Assembly (NCBI GenBank): GCA_003141715.1
Contig: PLNF01000087.1
Coordinates: forward strand, 1 to 51,419
Source of the DNA: Bacteroidales bacterium
GTDB lineage: Bacteria > Bacteroidota > Bacteroidia > Bacteroidales > VadinHA17
DNA: 51,419 nt
Direction of reading: 5' to 3'
Position numbers and translations under genes: made by a program. The notes beneath the pieces were generated by a model, which saw only the letters and a program-made list of their open reading frames with translations, did not search any database and was not told where the DNA came from. This document shows positions 9,415 through 17,623 of the stretch, one piece after another (the first letter of the stretch is position 1; each line of letters opens with the position of its first letter).

Positions 9415-10413
9415 TCACGCTCCTGCATATACCAGCAATGCCAACCCTGCCAGATATGCAAGGAACATCATAAAAATCAGGTTGTTAACCTGTTTTGAAG
9501 CTCCTTTGAATTCCTTCCAGATAAAAACACCCCATAGGGCGGCAATAAGTGTTGCACCCTGTCCTAAGCCATAAGATATTGCAAATCCGGCTTTACCTGA
9601 AGCAATAATACTCATCGACATTCCAATGTTCCAGATTACCCCTCCAAGGATACCATTCAGGTGGATATCAAAACTTCCTTTAGAGTAATCCTTAAAAGTG
9701 AGAGGTTTCCCTTCGAATGGTCGCTTCATTATCAGATAGTTGAGGAGTAAATTGCTTAAAAACACTCCAACAGCAAAAAAGAAGATAGCTGAATATGGGG
9801 TCAGTTTTCCTGCTTCCGGTGCCTCAAAATTCGAGACCATTGAACTTGCCACGAAACGATAGAAAAGAGCCATCAGAATACCTGCTGAGATAGACAGTGA
9901 AATTCCTTTTCCTGAAACTTTCTTTAATGACAGGCTATGCTTTTTATATGCAATGGCATCGATAATTATTGCTACGACAACCAATGCAACACCTCCGAAT
10001 AGTAAGTTTGCGTTACCATGGGGGACATAAACATAATTGATAATAACACCCAGTACCAGGGCAATTCCAACTCCAACCGGAAACGCTACAGCCATCCCGG
10101 CAATTGCCATTGCTGCTACAAGTAATATGTTGGAGGCATTAAAAATTGCACCTCCTATCATTGCCTTCAAAATATTATGTGGTTCAGCCTGTTTTATATC
10201 CTGAATAAAACTGCGTCCGCTTTCACCCGTGCTACCGAGAGTGAAACCAAGTAAAATAGAAAACAGAAGAATTCCCAATGCATAATCCCAGTAAAAAAGT
10301 TCAAAACGCCATGATTTGCCTGTTAGTTTTTGGGTATTTCCCCATGAGCCCCAGCATATCATTGTTATGATACAAAGAATTATGGCCAGCGTGTAACTTT
10401 GTGGTATGAACAT
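9415..10413 (-). CDS. GRP-type (GlcU/RbsU-like) sugar or nucleoside permease
   Basis: This 332-residue polytopic protein belongs to the drug/metabolite transporter superfamily. It shows about ten hydrophobic segments, an early CWGSWGNTQKL motif near residue 20 and glycine-rich helices such as VAFPVGVGIALVLGVIINY. The resemblance is to the GRP sugar-uptake branch. The gene is last in a minus-strand set with ribokinase and nucleoside hydrolase, so ribose or a nucleoside is the likely cargo. That substrate is inferred from context only. The start ATG at 10411-10413 is preceded within 7 bases by a 21-nt tandem repeat (10420-10482), an unusual leader. It converges on mqo with a 44-base gap. Confidence 0.75.
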   Translation of the reverse strand: MFIPQSYTLAIILCIITMICWGSWGNTQKLTGKSWRFELFYWDYALGILLFSILLGFTLGSTGESGRSFIQDIKQAEPHNILKAMIGGAIFNASNILLVAAMAIAGMAVAFPVGVGIALVLGVIINYVYVPHGNANLLFGGVALVVVAIIIDAIAYKKHSLSLKKVSGKGISLSISAGILMALFYRFVASSMVSNFEAPEAGKLTPYSAIFFFAVGVFLSNLLLNYLIMKRPFEGKPLTFKDYSKGSFDIHLNGILGGVIWNIGMSMSIIASGKAGFAISYGLGQGATLIAALWGVFIWKEFKGASKQVNNLIFMMFLAYLAGLALLVYAGA

Positions 10414-10419
10414 AATTTT

Positions 10420-10482
10420 AAAGATAAAAGATAAAAGTAAAAAGATAAAAGATAAAAGTAAAAAGATAAAAGAAAAAGTAAG
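10420..10482 (-). repeat. 21-nt tandem repeat, about three copies, in the permease leader
   Basis: Two identical 21-base units (AAAGATAAAAGATAAAAGTAA on the plus strand) lie at 10420-10440 and 10441-10461. A third degenerate unit follows at 10462-10482. The block is almost pure purine on the plus strand, so the mRNA leader of the minus-strand permease gene is pyrimidine- and U-rich. It abuts the start codon, exactly where translation initiation would be set. Copy-number change by slippage would alter leader length without touching the protein. Confidence 0.85.
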
Positions 10483-10531
10483 AAGTGTTCCTGTAAAATT
10501 TTTGGTGTCTTCTCTGTGCCTCTCTATGTAA

Positions 10532-11536
10532 CTATTTATTCATTTTCAAAACCGGTACATGCATCATCCTCTCCTCAATAAATGTACTGATTTGTGATAC
10601 AGGCATTTTTTGTTTTGCGTAAAATTGTTTACCATCAGGGCTGTTTTCCCATTTGTTACTTCCGTCAGTATTAACGATAATTTTTCCTCTGACAATGTCG
10701 AAGAATCCATCGGTTCCATATACCCCGATGAGTACTGCCGTTTCGTCCCAGCTCATTCTTCCTCCTTTGTCTTCCGGAGAAAGAGGAATGCTTATTCTGA
10801 ATACATCTTTTACAGGGCTGTTTTTAATATCAGATTTTATCAGTTTCAAACCGGTATGGATTTCAGAGCCAATCTCGAAACCGGTAAAGATGATCTCCCC
10901 CGGCCAGTTTTCATAAACATATTTTGAAGCTACAGAATCCATGTAGATATTGAACTCTTTTCCTTCAGGAAACCTTCCGGCCATTGATACTAATCTTTTT
11001 ACCTTCTTGATTACCAGTTCTTTTCCTGTAAAAGGAGAAATATTATCGGCTTTTGACTTAAGGAGATTATTCAGATTCGTCAAAAACCCGACTGTAACAA
11101 TTGTTACACTTTTATCAGGTTGAGTACTGAGCGTTTTTCTGTAAATATCAACAGCATCAGCGACTTCAGAAGTAGATTTTATTGAATGAGGATACTTTTT
11201 AACAATTGAATCCGCCCAATGTTGAGAGGATCCGAGATTAACACCATCAGTTTTTGGAGCTCCAACAGGCAATTCACTCCTTCCAAAATAAGTATTAATA
11301 ACATTTATAGAAGGAGCAACCAGTTCGTGTTTGTTTGATGAAACTGTTGCAAGGATCTCAGCTTTCCCGCTGTCTGCCATGGCATGCAGCAATGCAAGTG
11401 CACCCACATCGTCATAATCAGGACCGAGGTCAGTGTCGAAGATGATTTTTACGGGCTTGTCACGGGTTTCCTTTGTTTGATTTGCACAACCAAAAAAAAT
11501 AAAACAAGCAAGTATTGAGGATAAGAATTGTTTCAT
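10532..11536 (-). CDS. Nucleoside hydrolase, predicted lipoprotein
   Basis: The protein has the inosine-uridine-preferring nucleoside hydrolase fold, which splits ribonucleosides into base and ribose. The calcium-binding signature DTDLGPDYDD spans residues 34-43, and a C-terminal SWDETAVLIG carries the usual late aspartate. A short signal peptide ends in the lipobox-like FFGC with Cys17, so the enzyme is probably lipidated and works in the periplasm or at the outer membrane. It begins 10 bases after the ribokinase stop on the same strand. Released ribose would be imported by the neighbouring permease and phosphorylated by ribokinase. Substrate range cannot be read from sequence. Length, 334 residues, is normal. 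Confidence 0.88.
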   Translation of the reverse strand: MKQFLSSILACFIFFGCANQTKETRDKPVKIIFDTDLGPDYDDVGALALLHAMADSGKAEILATVSSNKHELVAPSINVINTYFGRSELPVGAPKTDGVNLGSSQHWADSIVKKYPHSIKSTSEVADAVDIYRKTLSTQPDKSVTIVTVGFLTNLNNLLKSKADNISPFTGKELVIKKVKRLVSMAGRFPEGKEFNIYMDSVASKYVYENWPGEIIFTGFEIGSEIHTGLKLIKSDIKNSPVKDVFRISIPLSPEDKGGRMSWDETAVLIGVYGTDGFFDIVRGKIIVNTDGSNKWENSPDGKQFYAKQKMPVSQISTFIEERMMHVPVLKMNK

Positions 11537-11546
11537 ATGAGTTTAT

Positions 11547-12446
11547 TTATTTGATTTCATTTCTATACGGTGCCGAAGCCTGGGCTCCCATTCGGGTAAC
11601 CGAAATTGAAGCTGCTTTGTTAGCAAAAACAACTGCATCATGCAGGCCTTTTCCCTCCGATATAGCTACAGCCAGAGCTCCGTTGAATACATCGCCGGCA
11701 GCAGTTGTGTCGACCGGATTAACCTTAACTCCGGGGATTAATCCAGTGAAATTTTCTGACTTAACAAAAGCTCCTGTCTCCCCCAATGTTATTATTACAT
11801 TTTTTACACCTCTTTCCTGGATTAATACTGCCCCTCTTTCTGCTGAAGGAATATCTGTGATTGTAACTCCTGTTAAAGCCTCTGCTTCAGTTTCATTAGG
11901 AGTTATCAACCATGTATGTTTAAGAAGATTATCTGATAATTTGCAGGCAGGTGCCGGATTAAGGATCACTTTTATGCCATGTTCCGACGCTGTAACTGCA
12001 GAATATTCAACCGTGCTTATTGGTATCTCCAGTTGAAGGAGAAGAATTTCAAATTTGCCAGTTTCGAAAATCACTGACGGAAAATCTTCCTGTAACAGGT
12101 TGCCATTTGACCCCGGGGCAACAACAATACTGTTTTCCCCGGCTGAATCGACAGTAATTAATGCAACTCCCGAAGGAAAATCAAGATCTTTAACAATATA
12201 CTGGGTATCAATACCTTCTCTCATCAGCAAACCAACTGCCTGATTTCCGAATAAATCATTGCCTCTTTTTGTTATAAAAGTTACTTTTCCACCTAGGCGT
12301 GCTGCCGCTACGGCCTGATTTGCACCTTTGCCACCCGGGTTCATCAGGAATATTCCTCCAAGGATTGTCTCCCCGGAAGCGGGGAGTTTTTCGGTTTTTA
12401 TCACCATATCAGTATTTGAACTCCCGATTACCAGTATTTTACTCAT
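11547..12446 (-). CDS. rbsK: Ribokinase
   Basis: This PfkB-family kinase phosphorylates ribose at O5 in the cytoplasm. The sugar-binding GGKGAN motif is at residues 38-43. The second signature, DTTAAGDVFNGAL, contains the catalytic base Asp252. The 299-residue length, the opening ILVIGSSNTDMV and the NPAPA segment near 165 all fit ribokinase better than fructokinase. It is the first gene of the minus-strand salvage set (ribokinase, nucleoside hydrolase, permease). A 139-base divergent intergenic region separates it from the BASS transporter and should contain both promoters. Confidence 0.9.
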   Translation of the reverse strand: MSKILVIGSSNTDMVIKTEKLPASGETILGGIFLMNPGGKGANQAVAAARLGGKVTFITKRGNDLFGNQAVGLLMREGIDTQYIVKDLDFPSGVALITVDSAGENSIVVAPGSNGNLLQEDFPSVIFETGKFEILLLQLEIPISTVEYSAVTASEHGIKVILNPAPACKLSDNLLKHTWLITPNETEAEALTGVTITDIPSAERGAVLIQERGVKNVIITLGETGAFVKSENFTGLIPGVKVNPVDTTAAGDVFNGALAVAISEGKGLHDAVVFANKAASISVTRMGAQASAPYRNEIK

Positions 12447-12585
12447 TTATTTTCTGTTTGTTTATCACCCGAATATTAAAATCTAAGATAGAATTTTCTT
12501 TTGAAAATAAGGTGAGTAGTCTTCCTGTTTCAGACCATTTCTGTATATTTAAATTTTAATCGCAATTCAAAATTATTTTGTCTTT

Positions 12586-13869
12586 ATGAAAAGTAATTTT
12601 CGCAACTTTCTGTTAATAGTTTCTGCAATATTGATACTCAGCTCCGGAATGTCTCATCTTCTGAAATTAACAAATGTATCCGGACTTTTACTTGTTCCTG
12701 GTTTGATTGCATTGGCAATAGCTGTAAGAGGTTTTCAGAAACTAAAGGGATTTTCTTATACCTTATGTATTTTCGCTGCTGTGACTGCTTCAATGTTCTA
12801 CCCTCAATACTTCATATCGGCGGGTAATTTTCAATTAAAGAAACTCATTGTTCCTCTTTTACAGATAATTATGTTTGGGATGGGTTCGCAAATGAGTTTC
12901 AAGGATTTCACAGGGGTTATAAAAATGCCAAGGGGAGTTTTCGTAGGGGTCTTCTCACATTATATGATAATGCCATTGGTAGGTTTTTGTATTGCCGGCC
13001 TATTCAATTTTCCTCCTGAAATTTCTGCCGGTATTATATTAATAGGTTGTGTTCCAAGCGGACTTGCATCGAATGTGATGTCATTTTTAGCCAAAGCAAA
13101 CTTAGCACTAGCTGTTACAGTTGGTGCAATCTCAACACTGCTTTCTCCTTTAGTGACTCCCCTTCTTATGAAATGGCTTGGAGGACAATATATTGAAGTA
13201 AAATTCTGGAGCATGATGCTCGATATCCTGAATATGATCATACTTCCTATTGTTGCGGGTTTCATCTTTAATCTTTTTTCAAAAGGAAAAGAGACCCGGA
13301 AATCAATAGTTATTCAGCTTATTTCATATATGCTTATTATCCTGCTCACAACCCTTGTTTATGTAAAATCCAAAGATGCAGGGTTATCGTCATTTGTGGT
13401 CCAGTTCGCAAAATCGATGGGCTGGTTTTTCTTCCTTCCAATGATTATAGCAAAAATATTATCTAACATTATTACCGGGGATAACAAGTACATGGAGAAG
13501 ATCCTTTCGCTTATTTCAATGGCAGGAATTGCAGTTATAGTAACCATTATCACTGCTTCGGGTCGTGACAGTCTTTTGAAAGTTGGTGCTTTGCTTCTGG
13601 TAACCAGCCTGTTACATAACATTGCCGGTTACACTCTTGGCTACGGGTTGTCGTGGCTGGTGGGAATGCCGGAAAAGGATCGCCGTACTATTGCATTTGA
13701 AGTGGGTATGCAAAATGGTGGTTTGGCTTCAGGCCTCGCATTGCAAATGGGCAAAGTCGCCACAGTAGGACTGGCGCCTGCTATCTTCGGTCCTCTGATG
13801 AATGTTACAGGTTCTGTTCTGGCCAATTTCTGGCGGGGAAAACCTGTAAATGAGGAGATCCCAAACTAA
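12586..13869 (+). CDS. Bile acid:sodium symporter (BASS) family transporter
   Basis: The 427-residue protein is mostly hydrophobic with about ten predicted membrane spans. Diagnostic stretches are FGMGSQMSFKDF, the GCVPSGLASNVMSFLAKAN region near residue 155, and EVGMQNGGLASGLA near residue 370, typical of the two re-entrant helix crossings of BASS proteins. BASS members carry organic anions such as bile acids, pyruvate or pantoate with sodium; the true cargo here is unknown. An extra 70 or so residues at the N-terminus hold three additional hydrophobic segments. Gene context (nucleoside salvage on one side, a broken deoC on the other) suggests but does not prove a link to sugar or nucleoside breakdown. 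Confidence 0.82.
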   Translation: MKSNFRNFLLIVSAILILSSGMSHLLKLTNVSGLLLVPGLIALAIAVRGFQKLKGFSYTLCIFAAVTASMFYPQYFISAGNFQLKKLIVPLLQIIMFGMGSQMSFKDFTGVIKMPRGVFVGVFSHYMIMPLVGFCIAGLFNFPPEISAGIILIGCVPSGLASNVMSFLAKANLALAVTVGAISTLLSPLVTPLLMKWLGGQYIEVKFWSMMLDILNMIILPIVAGFIFNLFSKGKETRKSIVIQLISYMLIILLTTLVYVKSKDAGLSSFVVQFAKSMGWFFFLPMIIAKILSNIITGDNKYMEKILSLISMAGIAVIVTIITASGRDSLLKVGALLLVTSLLHNIAGYTLGYGLSWLVGMPEKDRRTIAFEVGMQNGGLASGLALQMGKVATVGLAPAIFGPLMNVTGSVLANFWRGKPVNEEIPN

Positions 13870-13882
13870 TTTTAATAAGCCA

Positions 13883-13999
13883 TCAATTAATGAGAGCTGC
13901 CAAAGCAGCGCCAACCAGACTGGATTGCTGAACTTCCGTAAATTCATAAAACCTTTGTCTTTCCTCCTTAAGATATTCTTTTAAGTACTTTTCAAAATA
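13883..13999 (-). pseudogene. Possible C-terminal remnant of a sugar kinase
   Basis: On the minus strand a frame without a usable start ends at TGA (13883-13885). Its last 40 residues read as a helix rich in charge, then FYEFTEVQQSSLVGAALAAL and a final Ile-Asn. The S-x-V-G-A-A-x-A-A-L ending resembles the last helix of hexokinase, ROK or BadF-type kinases. No upstream part of such a gene is present, because deoC starts at once on the other strand. It is best regarded as a leftover of a deleted gene. The family call is weak because so little remains. Confidence 0.3.
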
Positions 14000-14019
14000 A
14001 TTAATAATAAAATATAGAG

Positions 14020-14332
14020 ATGAAAATCGTAAGAGAATTGGCAAAAATGATCGATCATTCGATACTTCAGCCCACCCACACCGATGAAGATTTGTTAAAA
14101 CAATGCGAAGTGGCGCTGAAATACTATGTAGCGTCTGTTTGTGTTAAACCATATGCTGTAAAAATGGCTGTCGAAAAACTCAGGGGAAGTTCGGTTAAGG
14201 TCGGCTGTGTAATAGGATTTCCGCACGCTTGATGACCTGTTGAAAATGAAAGAAGCAGGGGCAACACGCTCAGGTGCAACAGCAACTGAAGCCATCATTA
14301 CAGAAGCAATTAAACGTTTTGGAGAGAAATAA
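14020..14332 (+). pseudogene. deoC: Deoxyribose-phosphate aldolase, internally deleted
   Basis: The first 70 codons encode a normal DeoC N-terminus (MIDHSILQPTHTDEDLLKQC and the VCVKPYAVKMA strand, ending at VIGFPH). They then run into a stop at 14230-14232. In the next frame, from 14222, the sequence reads RTLDDLLKMKEAGATRSGAT and ends at TAA 14330-14332, which is the normal DeoC C-terminus. About 110 middle codons are missing, including the region of the Schiff-base lysine, so no active enzyme can be made. The join CCGCACGCTTGAT could come from recombination between a CGCACG in the Phe-Pro-His codons and another in the Ile-Arg-Thr codons. The intact enzyme would cleave deoxyribose-5-phosphate, fitting the nucleoside genes upstream. 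Confidence 0.9.
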
Positions 14333-14341
14333 AAAATCAGA

Positions 14342-14410
14342 GAAATTAACCACCCCGTTATGCCCCGGCGGGCATAACACCCGAGTACCCCGAAGGGGGG
14401 AGATGGTTGA
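14342..14410. repeat. Palindromic repeat after deoC
   Basis: GTTATGCCC at 14357-14365 and GGGCATAAC at 14370-14378 form a perfect 9-bp stem with a four-base loop. A second short palindrome, CCCCGAAGGGG, follows, and the flanks (TTAACCA... and ...TGGTTGA) can pair around it. The nested C-rich design resembles the repeats at 1684-1763 and 46342-46374 without being the same unit. It sits between the broken deoC and the esterase gene, directly upstream of the latter's start. Confidence 0.6.
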
Positions 14411-14438
14411 TAATGAAAAAACAACTAAAACACTAAAT

Positions 14439-15734
14439 ATGAAAAAATACCTTTTATCATCAATTGTTACTTTAGTTCTTGCATGTCTATCACTTGTTGT
14501 CCATAGTCAGGATATTGCTCTGAGCCAGGCCAATAAATCAGGTATTTACAGGAAAAGCCAGAAAATTGTTGTGAAGGCTTTGGTGAAAAACCTGAAACCA
14601 GATACTTTGCATATCAGAGTTTATAAAAATAACAATCAGTTGCTGGGACAAAAGAATATTTTGGCAGGTTCGGATAGTCTCGTAGTTTATGAAGGCTCAT
14701 TTGTCGAGCCTTGTTCGATTATTGTCGAAGTAACGGAAGGAGGGAAGAATGCAAGTTTGGGAATGTTAGTTGAGCCTGAAAAACTAAAACCAGGTGCCAA
14801 ATGTCCTAAGGATTTTGACCTCTATTGGAATAACCTGAAGAAGAGTTTAAATGCTTTGCAATGGGATTTGAAGACGGCAGTTGTTGTGGGAACAGAAAGT
14901 GATAAAGGTTACAACTGTGAAGACGTTGAGATCAATTGCCTTGGCACTAAACCAGTTCGGGGTTATTTTGCAAAACCCGAGAAGGCAGCTCCAAAATCTC
15001 TTCCTATAGTGTTACTTGTTCATGCCGCCGGAGTAAAAGGTTCGTGGTGCAGGTCAGAACCTGCAAATGCAATGAAGTACGCAAGGTTGGGCGCACTTTG
15101 TTTTGATCTGAATGCTCATGGAATGCTTAACGATCAGCCGGAAAGCTATTATGTGGATCTTGAAAACGGTGAACTTAAATCCTACTGGTTGCAAGGATTA
15201 ACAAACAAGGATGAAGTATATTTCAGAGGCATGTATTTACGTCTGTTACGTACCATTGATTTTTTGACTAAGCAACCAGAATGGGACGGGAAACGAATAC
15301 TTGTTATTGGAGAGAGCCAGGGTGGAGGGCAAGCGCTTATCGCAGCCGGATTGGATACCAGAGTAAGTGCAGTCGTCGCTATTGTACCTGCCATGTGCGA
15401 CTGGTTTGGTTCTCTGGCTGGCCGGATGGGTGGTTGGCCGCAACCGTTTGAAACAGATGATTCGAAAGAAGACATGTTGAAAGCCCTTCCATATTTTGAT
15501 GCTGCAAATATACTTAAGAGTTCAAAAGCAATTATTTTTACCGAGATAGGATTAATTGATATGACCTGCCCTTCAACTTCTGTCTATACTGCAATCAACC
15601 AGGCAAAGGGTCAGAAGATCATTTATACAGTTCCTTACCGGCCTCACCATCAGCCGGAAGGTGTCCTGGCTAAAACTTGGCAGGAGGATTATTATAAACC
15701 GAGAGAGTTGTTTATTAGTAATTATTTGAAATAA
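14439..15734 (+). CDS. Secreted CE7-like (acetyl xylan esterase type) hydrolase
   Basis: The alpha/beta-hydrolase has the AXE1/cephalosporin-deacetylase look of carbohydrate esterase family 7. From the chosen ATG at 14439 it is 431 residues and starts with a clean signal peptide ending near VVHSQ. An upstream ATG at 14274 would add 55 residues of translated repeat and deoC remnant and is rejected. The triad is readable: Ser293 in GESQGGGQAL, Asp374 in EIGLIDMTCP and His403 or His404 in RPHHQPEG. Residues 30-120 form a beta-rich N-terminal domain. The likely role is removal of acyl groups from plant or algal polysaccharide in the periplasm. It is followed 25 bases later by a GH2 gene on the same strand. 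Confidence 0.82.
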   Translation: MKKYLLSSIVTLVLACLSLVVHSQDIALSQANKSGIYRKSQKIVVKALVKNLKPDTLHIRVYKNNNQLLGQKNILAGSDSLVVYEGSFVEPCSIIVEVTEGGKNASLGMLVEPEKLKPGAKCPKDFDLYWNNLKKSLNALQWDLKTAVVVGTESDKGYNCEDVEINCLGTKPVRGYFAKPEKAAPKSLPIVLLVHAAGVKGSWCRSEPANAMKYARLGALCFDLNAHGMLNDQPESYYVDLENGELKSYWLQGLTNKDEVYFRGMYLRLLRTIDFLTKQPEWDGKRILVIGESQGGGQALIAAGLDTRVSAVVAIVPAMCDWFGSLAGRMGGWPQPFETDDSKEDMLKALPYFDAANILKSSKAIIFTEIGLIDMTCPSTSVYTAINQAKGQKIIYTVPYRPHHQPEGVLAKTWQEDYYKPRELFISNYLK

Positions 15735-15759
15735 CATCGATAGCAAAACTTTACAAAAA

Positions 15760-17568
15760 ATGAAAAACAGGTTAATTGTATTACCAGTGATCTGGGGAGT
15801 TTTGATTTTTAGTAATATTTCAGGTCCTAATTCAATATTTGCTCAGAGTGCAATGACTAATGTTTCAGCAAGACATTGTACCAGCCTGGACGGGAAATGG
15901 GAGGTTATCATTGATCCGACCGGAGCCGGAGACTGGCGGCAAGTCTGGCAGGAAAGAAAACCTGAGAAAAAGACAGATTTTATTGAGTACTCGTTCGAAG
16001 GAGGGCCTTTGCTAAATGTGCCAGGGGATTTTAATTCTCAGATGACAGAGCTAAAATACTTTGAAGGGACTGTATGGTATAAAAAAATATTTAATTATAA
16101 TCTTAATAAGAGCAGGAGACTTTTTATTCATTTTGGAGCCATAAACTGTATTTCCAATGTCTATCTGAATGGCAATCTCTTAGGTAAACATGAAGGAGGA
16201 TTTACCCCATTCCAGTTTGAAATCACTAATGCGGTTCAGAAAGGAGGAAATACAATTGTTGTAAGGGTAAATAACCAAAGGTTGAAAGACGGTATTCCCG
16301 GACTGGGCTATGACTGGTTCAATTACGGCGGCATAACCCGTGATGTAAATCTGATTGAAACAGATAACACCTATATCAGCGACTATTTTATTCAGTTGAA
16401 AAAGCATTCGTCAAGCGAAGTTCTGGGCTGGGTTAAAGTAACCGGGGCTCACTTTCAGCAAAATGTCGAAATAATGATACCTGAATTAAATGTTCACTAT
16501 AAAACTAAATCAAATATTGAGGGTTTGGCAGAGGTCAAATTTTCTTCCAGATTTGAACTATGGTCACCCGAAAACCCCAGACTTTATAAGATAATTGTTC
16601 AGTGTGAAACTGATACTGTTATAGATAATATAGGTTTCAGAAGTATTGAAGCGAAAGGATCGAAAATACTTTTAAACGGGAAACCGGTTTTTCTGAAAGG
16701 TATAAACGTACATGAGGAGAATCCATTAAGGGCAGCAAGGGCATTTTCAGAATCGGACGCGTTGATTCTGTTAACGTGGGCAAAAGAATTAGGATGTAAC
16801 ATGGTCCGATTAGCCCATTATCCGCATAACGAATATATGATAAGATTAGCTGAAAAAATGGGAATAATGGTGTGGGACGAAATACCTGTTTATCAGCAAA
16901 TTGAATTTTCAGTTCCGGCGGTAACCGATAAAATGGATCTGATGATGCGGGAGATGGTCAGCAGGGATAAGAATCGCTGCGGAGTTATAGTCTGGAGTCT
17001 TTCTAATGAAACAAGCTCCTCTTCGGCGCGCGATAATGCATTAATAAACCTTACTGATAAATGCAGGCATTTGGATTCAACAAGGCTCATTACTTCAGTA
17101 ATTAATGATCAGAATTACAAGAATAATAATGTGAGCGTATGGGATACACTTTATCGTCATTTTGATATCATTTCATTAAATGAATACCTGGGCTGGTATG
17201 TTCCATGGCAAGGGCGTCCCGGAGATGTGAAATGGAATTTAGTTTGCAACGACAGACCCGTAGTAATATCAGAATTTGGAGGCGAAGCTCTTTATGGAAG
17301 TAATTATGGGCCAAAAGATGAGGCAGCCAGCTGGAGTGAAGAGTACCAGGAACAGATTTATAAAGATCAGATTGAGATGTTAAAAACTGTACCTAATCTT
17401 TCAGGGATCTGTCCATGGTTATTAGTCGATTATCGATCGTCAGGAAGAATGCATCCTGTTTATCAGAATGGATGGAATCGTAAAGGATTAATCTCCGACC
17501 GTGGTGACAAAAAGAAAGCCTGGTACATACTGAAAGCTTACTATGAGAGTGTTAAGAATAATTACTGA
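15760..17568 (+). CDS. GH2 glycosidase, beta-glucuronidase-like, exported
   Basis: The 602-residue protein follows the GH2 plan. A signal peptide ends near IFAQS. A jelly-roll domain follows (about 40-200, with GYDWFNYGGITRDVNL), then an Ig-like domain (200-295) and a TIM barrel (300-602). The acid/base is Glu417 in VWSLSNETS, and the nucleophile is Glu505 in VVISEFGGEA. MVRLAHYPHNEYMIRLAEKMGIMVWDE is the usual barrel signature, given here only in outline. Length and the N-terminal pattern are closest to beta-glucuronidase, although beta-galactosidase-like specificity cannot be excluded. It pairs with the preceding esterase as a small polysaccharide-trimming set. No SusC/SusD pair is present in the window. 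Confidence 0.87.
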   Translation: MKNRLIVLPVIWGVLIFSNISGPNSIFAQSAMTNVSARHCTSLDGKWEVIIDPTGAGDWRQVWQERKPEKKTDFIEYSFEGGPLLNVPGDFNSQMTELKYFEGTVWYKKIFNYNLNKSRRLFIHFGAINCISNVYLNGNLLGKHEGGFTPFQFEITNAVQKGGNTIVVRVNNQRLKDGIPGLGYDWFNYGGITRDVNLIETDNTYISDYFIQLKKHSSSEVLGWVKVTGAHFQQNVEIMIPELNVHYKTKSNIEGLAEVKFSSRFELWSPENPRLYKIIVQCETDTVIDNIGFRSIEAKGSKILLNGKPVFLKGINVHEENPLRAARAFSESDALILLTWAKELGCNMVRLAHYPHNEYMIRLAEKMGIMVWDEIPVYQQIEFSVPAVTDKMDLMMREMVSRDKNRCGVIVWSLSNETSSSSARDNALINLTDKCRHLDSTRLITSVINDQNYKNNNVSVWDTLYRHFDIISLNEYLGWYVPWQGRPGDVKWNLVCNDRPVVISEFGGEALYGSNYGPKDEAASWSEEYQEQIYKDQIEMLKTVPNLSGICPWLLVDYRSSGRMHPVYQNGWNRKGLISDRGDKKKAWYILKAYYESVKNNY

Positions 17569-17623
17569 AATATCCCAGGAAAAGTTGAACGTGAATGGGA
17601 TATCTTTTGTAAACTCGTAAAGA

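Noticed and set aside
10420..10482. Tandem 21-nt repeat as a possible CRISPR array
   Set aside because: Units are directly adjacent with no spacers, and no cas genes are present.
11515..12036. Open frame of 173 codons on the plus strand over rbsK
   Set aside because: It is a shadow of the ribokinase coding strand; composition (Ala, Thr, Pro-rich) follows from the complement and no motif is present.
14274..14438. Upstream ATG start for the CE7-like esterase
   Set aside because: It would add 55 residues translated from the deoC remnant and a palindromic repeat, placing the signal peptide inside the protein.
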